A program made the translations under genes and the position numbers. From Acidilobaceae archaeon (GTDB taxonomy: Archaea; Thermoproteota; Thermoprotei_A; Sulfolobales; Acidilobaceae), in the NCBI GenBank assembly GCA_027039295.1, contig JALWEW010000121.1, forward strand, positions 1-23,060: a stretch of 23,060 nucleotides of DNA, given 5' to 3'. Shown piece by piece: positions 21,748 to 23,060 of this stretch. Below the pieces are notes generated by a model, which made no database searches, was not told where the DNA came from, and saw only the letters and a program-made list of their open reading frames with translations. How positions within the stretch are numbered: the first letter of the stretch is position 1; each line of letters begins with the position of its first letter.

Positions 21748-21754
21748 TAATAAA
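21748..21754 (-). promoter_or_regulatory. Candidate TATA box of the initiator tRNA gene
   Basis: TTTATTA on the minus strand follows an A-run. It predicts a start near 21725, about 18 bases before the mature 5' end, in the short gap after the gene ending at 21773. Confidence 0.5.
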
Positions 21755-21772
21755 TTTTGGGGCAAGGTAGAA

Positions 21773-22108
21773 CTACAGGTTTATGCTCTCCTCCCTGACC
21801 ATCTTAGCTATGATGGACGCCCTACGTAGCTTTGCTTGGATCGCTCTACTAAGTGCTTCGGGCTCGGCGAGCGCGTAGAGTCCGTATGGGCACAGTAGCG
21901 CCCGCTCGCACCCGCATCTTGTGGGAGTTATCTTGGCTACCAGGGCCTCGCTGAAGCGGCCTGGGTATATGTAGACATAGACAACACTGTCCCCGTGATC
22001 TATGGGCAGCTCCACGCAGGCCCCGAACCCTTGGGGTAGCCCTACTCTCAGGCCCCTCGCGCGGAGCTCACTCCTCACCCTCTCCGCTAGCGTCAATAGT
22101 GACGACAT
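21773..22108 (-). CDS. Unknown small protein
   Basis: I do not recognise this protein (111 residues from the chosen start). It has an N-terminal helix (LLTLAERVRSELRARGL), a beta core (FGACVELPIDHGDSVVYVYIYPG), a cluster TRCGCERALLCPYGLYAL with three cysteines, and a C-terminal helix. The cysteine cluster might bind metal. ATG at 22108 is used because GGTGA lies 5 bases before it; GTG at 22117 is in frame. Its start overlaps the previous gene's 3' end by 41 bases. The tRNA promoter begins just after its stop. Confidence 0.7.
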   Translation of the reverse strand: MSSLLTLAERVRSELRARGLRVGLPQGFGACVELPIDHGDSVVYVYIYPGRFSEALVAKITPTRCGCERALLCPYGLYALAEPEALSRAIQAKLRRASIIAKMVREESINL

Positions 22109-22292
22109 CGCCCTCACCTATCTCTATTGTCTCAGGGCACTCGACCCTATCCCCATCTACGACCTCGAGGCGGAACCTGCGGAGCATCGAGCAGAGACTG
22201 CTCACGGGGACTACCGCCCGCTCGCCGAGTTCTGTTTCGACGAAGGCTAGGACACCCATTATCTTAACCTTCGCCTTCAGCCTCCCAGCCAA
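22068..22292 (-). CDS. Unknown small beta-rich protein
   Basis: I do not recognise this 74-residue protein. It reads as short beta strands (LKAKVKIMGVLAFVETELG, RAVVPVSSLC, RFRLEVVDGDRVE, DVVTIDASGE), perhaps a small barrel. The TTG start at 22292 has GGGGGA five bases upstream. It follows the winged-helix-like gene by 33 bases, and its 3' end overlaps the next gene. The tight packing suggests one transcript of three genes ending before the initiator tRNA. Confidence 0.68.
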   Translation of the reverse strand: MAGRLKAKVKIMGVLAFVETELGERAVVPVSSLCSMLRRFRLEVVDGDRVECPETIEIGEGDVVTIDASGEGEE

Positions 22293-22325
22293 GGAGTCCC
22301 CCGGGAGGGTAGAGGGGCGGGGGAG

Positions 22326-22781
22326 CTAATTTGGTGGTATCCTCTTCTCCCTAAGCCTCTCATATATCTTACCCAGGACCCCGGGGTTCTTTACCTTGTG
22401 TATCTCCTCTACAGGCACGTACTCGGGCAGCGCGAATCTTATCTTAGTGAGCTCGGCTATTACTCCCCTAGCCTTCAGGTTTATCAGTATCTTGCGTAGC
22501 CTGTCCTCGCCAACTACGCCTGCAAATATGTATTTCATCTCCCTCCAGGTGAGGGGGCACCTAGCCTCCCTCAGTATCATGAGCACCATCTCCTCGATGT
22601 CCTTATCACTGAGCGCTGTGGTAACACTTATCCATGGCTCGTCTACTAGAGTAGTGCTCCTCTTCTCTAGCTCGCGGAGGGCTATCCTCCTAAGTTTCTC
22701 GAGCAGCTCAGCCCTCTCGGCGGCCTCGGCGTTTGTTCTCTTCTCTCCACCGCTTCTGAGCGCCTCGGCGCGCTGTACCAT
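22326..22781 (-). CDS. Unknown helical protein with probable winged-helix domain
   Basis: I do not recognise this family. From the ATG at 22781 the protein has 151 residues: a charged coiled-coil-like N-terminal half (AEAAERAELLEKLRRIALRE), then helices and a wing-like strand pair. CPLTWREMKYIFAGVVGEDRLRKIL followed by LKARGVIAELTKIRFALPEY looks like a winged helix-turn-helix with its beta wing. This suggests DNA or RNA binding; a transcription factor role is inference. Longer starts at 22838 and 23018 are rejected because a TATA box (22827-22834) lies inside them, and a strong GGAGGTGA (22797-22790) sits 8 bases before 22781. It heads a leftward cluster and diverges from iorA. Confidence 0.75.
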   Translation of the reverse strand: MVQRAEALRSGGEKRTNAEAAERAELLEKLRRIALRELEKRSTTLVDEPWISVTTALSDKDIEEMVLMILREARCPLTWREMKYIFAGVVGEDRLRKILINLKARGVIAELTKIRFALPEYVPVEEIHKVKNPGVLGKIYERLREKRIPPN

Positions 22782-22826
22782 AACGGGTCTCACCTCCTCT
22801 ACTCCAGTTTCAAGCACGGCAGGGGA

Positions 22827-22834
22827 ATATATAA
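22827..22834 (-). promoter_or_regulatory. TATA box of the winged-helix-like gene cluster
   Basis: TTATATAT on the minus strand, preceded by a purine-rich AGAAATG like a TFB-recognition element, predicts a start near 22803. That leaves a 22-base leader containing the GGAGGTGA site before the ATG at 22781. Confidence 0.58.
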
Positions 22835-22840
22835 GCATTT

Positions 22841-22866
22841 CTATTGTGTTGCCGTGGAGACAATAG
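22841..22866. repeat. Inverted repeat upstream of the promoter, possible operator
   Basis: CTATTGT (22841-22847) and ACAATAG (22860-22866) are exact inverted arms separated by 12 bases. They lie directly upstream of the leftward TATA box in the divergent gap. An activator or regulator site is possible; 7-base arms are too short to exclude chance. Confidence 0.25.
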
Positions 22867-22913
22867 CGAATCGTTGAGAAACCTCTCCAGGGGAGGCCTT
22901 TTTGACTCAGAAT

Positions 22914-22920
22914 CTTATAC
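22914..22920 (+). promoter_or_regulatory. Candidate TATA box of iorA
   Basis: CTTATAC is centred about 25 bases before the GTG at 22942, predicting a leaderless message that starts at this codon. Confidence 0.45.
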
Positions 22921-22941
22921 TGGCCCGCTCCGAGGCCTCTC

Positions 22942-23060
22942 GTGGGAGCGGCCTTGCCTTCCCCGGAAGTCCTGGGACCCCCAGGAGCCGAGGTGCTCCT
23001 CCTGGGCAACGAGGCCATAGCGCGCGGCGCGCTCGAGGCCAGCCTAGGCTTTGCAGCCGC
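22942..23060 (+). CDS. iorA: Indolepyruvate:ferredoxin oxidoreductase alpha subunit, N-terminal part (cut by window edge)
   Basis: The enzyme decarboxylates arylpyruvates from aromatic amino acids to aryl-acetyl-CoA and reduces ferredoxin. Only 39 codons are present, with no stop before the window edge. The stretch EVLLLGNEAIARGALEASLG followed by FAAA matches the very N-terminus of IorA, where a Rossmann-like strand and the conserved LGNEAIA-x-GALEA motif precede the usual YPGTPSSE motif just outside the window. GTG at 22942 agrees with the predicted transcription start; TTG at 22954 is an alternative. The first 15-18 residues before the motif are Pro/Ala-rich. The beta subunit gene, if linked, lies outside. 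Confidence 0.85.
   Translation, partial: MGAALPSPEVLGPPGAEVLLLGNEAIARGALEASLGFAA

Noticed and set aside
22782..23018. N-terminal extension of the winged-helix-like protein
   Set aside because: It contains a TATA box and a better ribosome-binding site for ATG 22781, has low-complexity composition, and overlaps the start of iorA on the other strand.

Overview
The window looks like chromosomal DNA of a hyperthermophilic crenarchaeon (Thermoproteota, most like Desulfurococcales). Reasons: it is GC-rich; intergenic gaps are short; GTG and TTG starts are common; several starts lie about 27 bases from a TATA-like element, as in leaderless archaeal genes; and the protein content is archaeal (TiaS, archaeal phosphoglycerate mutase, TRAM protein, geranylgeranyl reductase, tungsten aldehyde:ferredoxin oxidoreductase, indolepyruvate:ferredoxin oxidoreductase). 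The initiator tRNA gene carries an intron with a bulge-helix-bulge splice motif. I see no insertion sequence, prophage, integrase or CRISPR array. This is a housekeeping region with several uncharacterised small genes.

Layout. Positions 1-4890 run leftward: a PMT-like membrane glycosyltransferase, a nitrilase-superfamily hydrolase (start and stop overlapping by 4 bases), phosphoglycerate mutase, a KvAP-like potassium channel, a stand-alone Lrp/AsnC sensor domain, and the N-terminus of tiaS cut by the window edge. Positions 4990-5939 hold a TRAM protein and an unknown gene on the plus strand, running into a leftward geranylgeranyl-reductase-type flavoprotein (5911-7032). Positions 7074-10994 hold a small unknown protein, an abutting MrfA/Hrq1-type helicase, and a PhoH-like ATPase with KH motifs.

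Positions 11012-16158 hold a small unknown gene, a TatD-like hydrolase, a MoxR ATPase/VWA pair resembling RavA-ViaA, cytidine deaminase and an unknown beta-rich protein. Positions 16232-17516 form a rightward cassette of three uncharacterised genes. The middle one is easily missed: it has no ATG, GTG or TTG before its zinc-finger region, and it encodes two tandem cross-brace zinc modules. tRNA-Val(UAC) and an aldehyde:ferredoxin oxidoreductase follow.

Positions 19619-22781 run leftward: a winged-helix-like protein, two small unknown proteins, the intron-containing initiator tRNA-Met, a ubiquitin-like sulfur-carrier protein overlapping a TtuA/Ncs6-type tRNA thiolase, and a CDP-alcohol phosphatidyltransferase. 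The right edge cuts the N-terminus of iorA.

The genes touch three main themes: tRNA maturation (TiaS, Ubl/TtuA, two tRNAs, BHB intron), ferredoxin-linked oxidation of aldehydes and 2-oxo acids from peptide fermentation (AOR, IorA), and archaeal lipid/envelope synthesis (GGR, CDP-alcohol transferase, PMT). All family calls come from reading motifs; no database search was possible.
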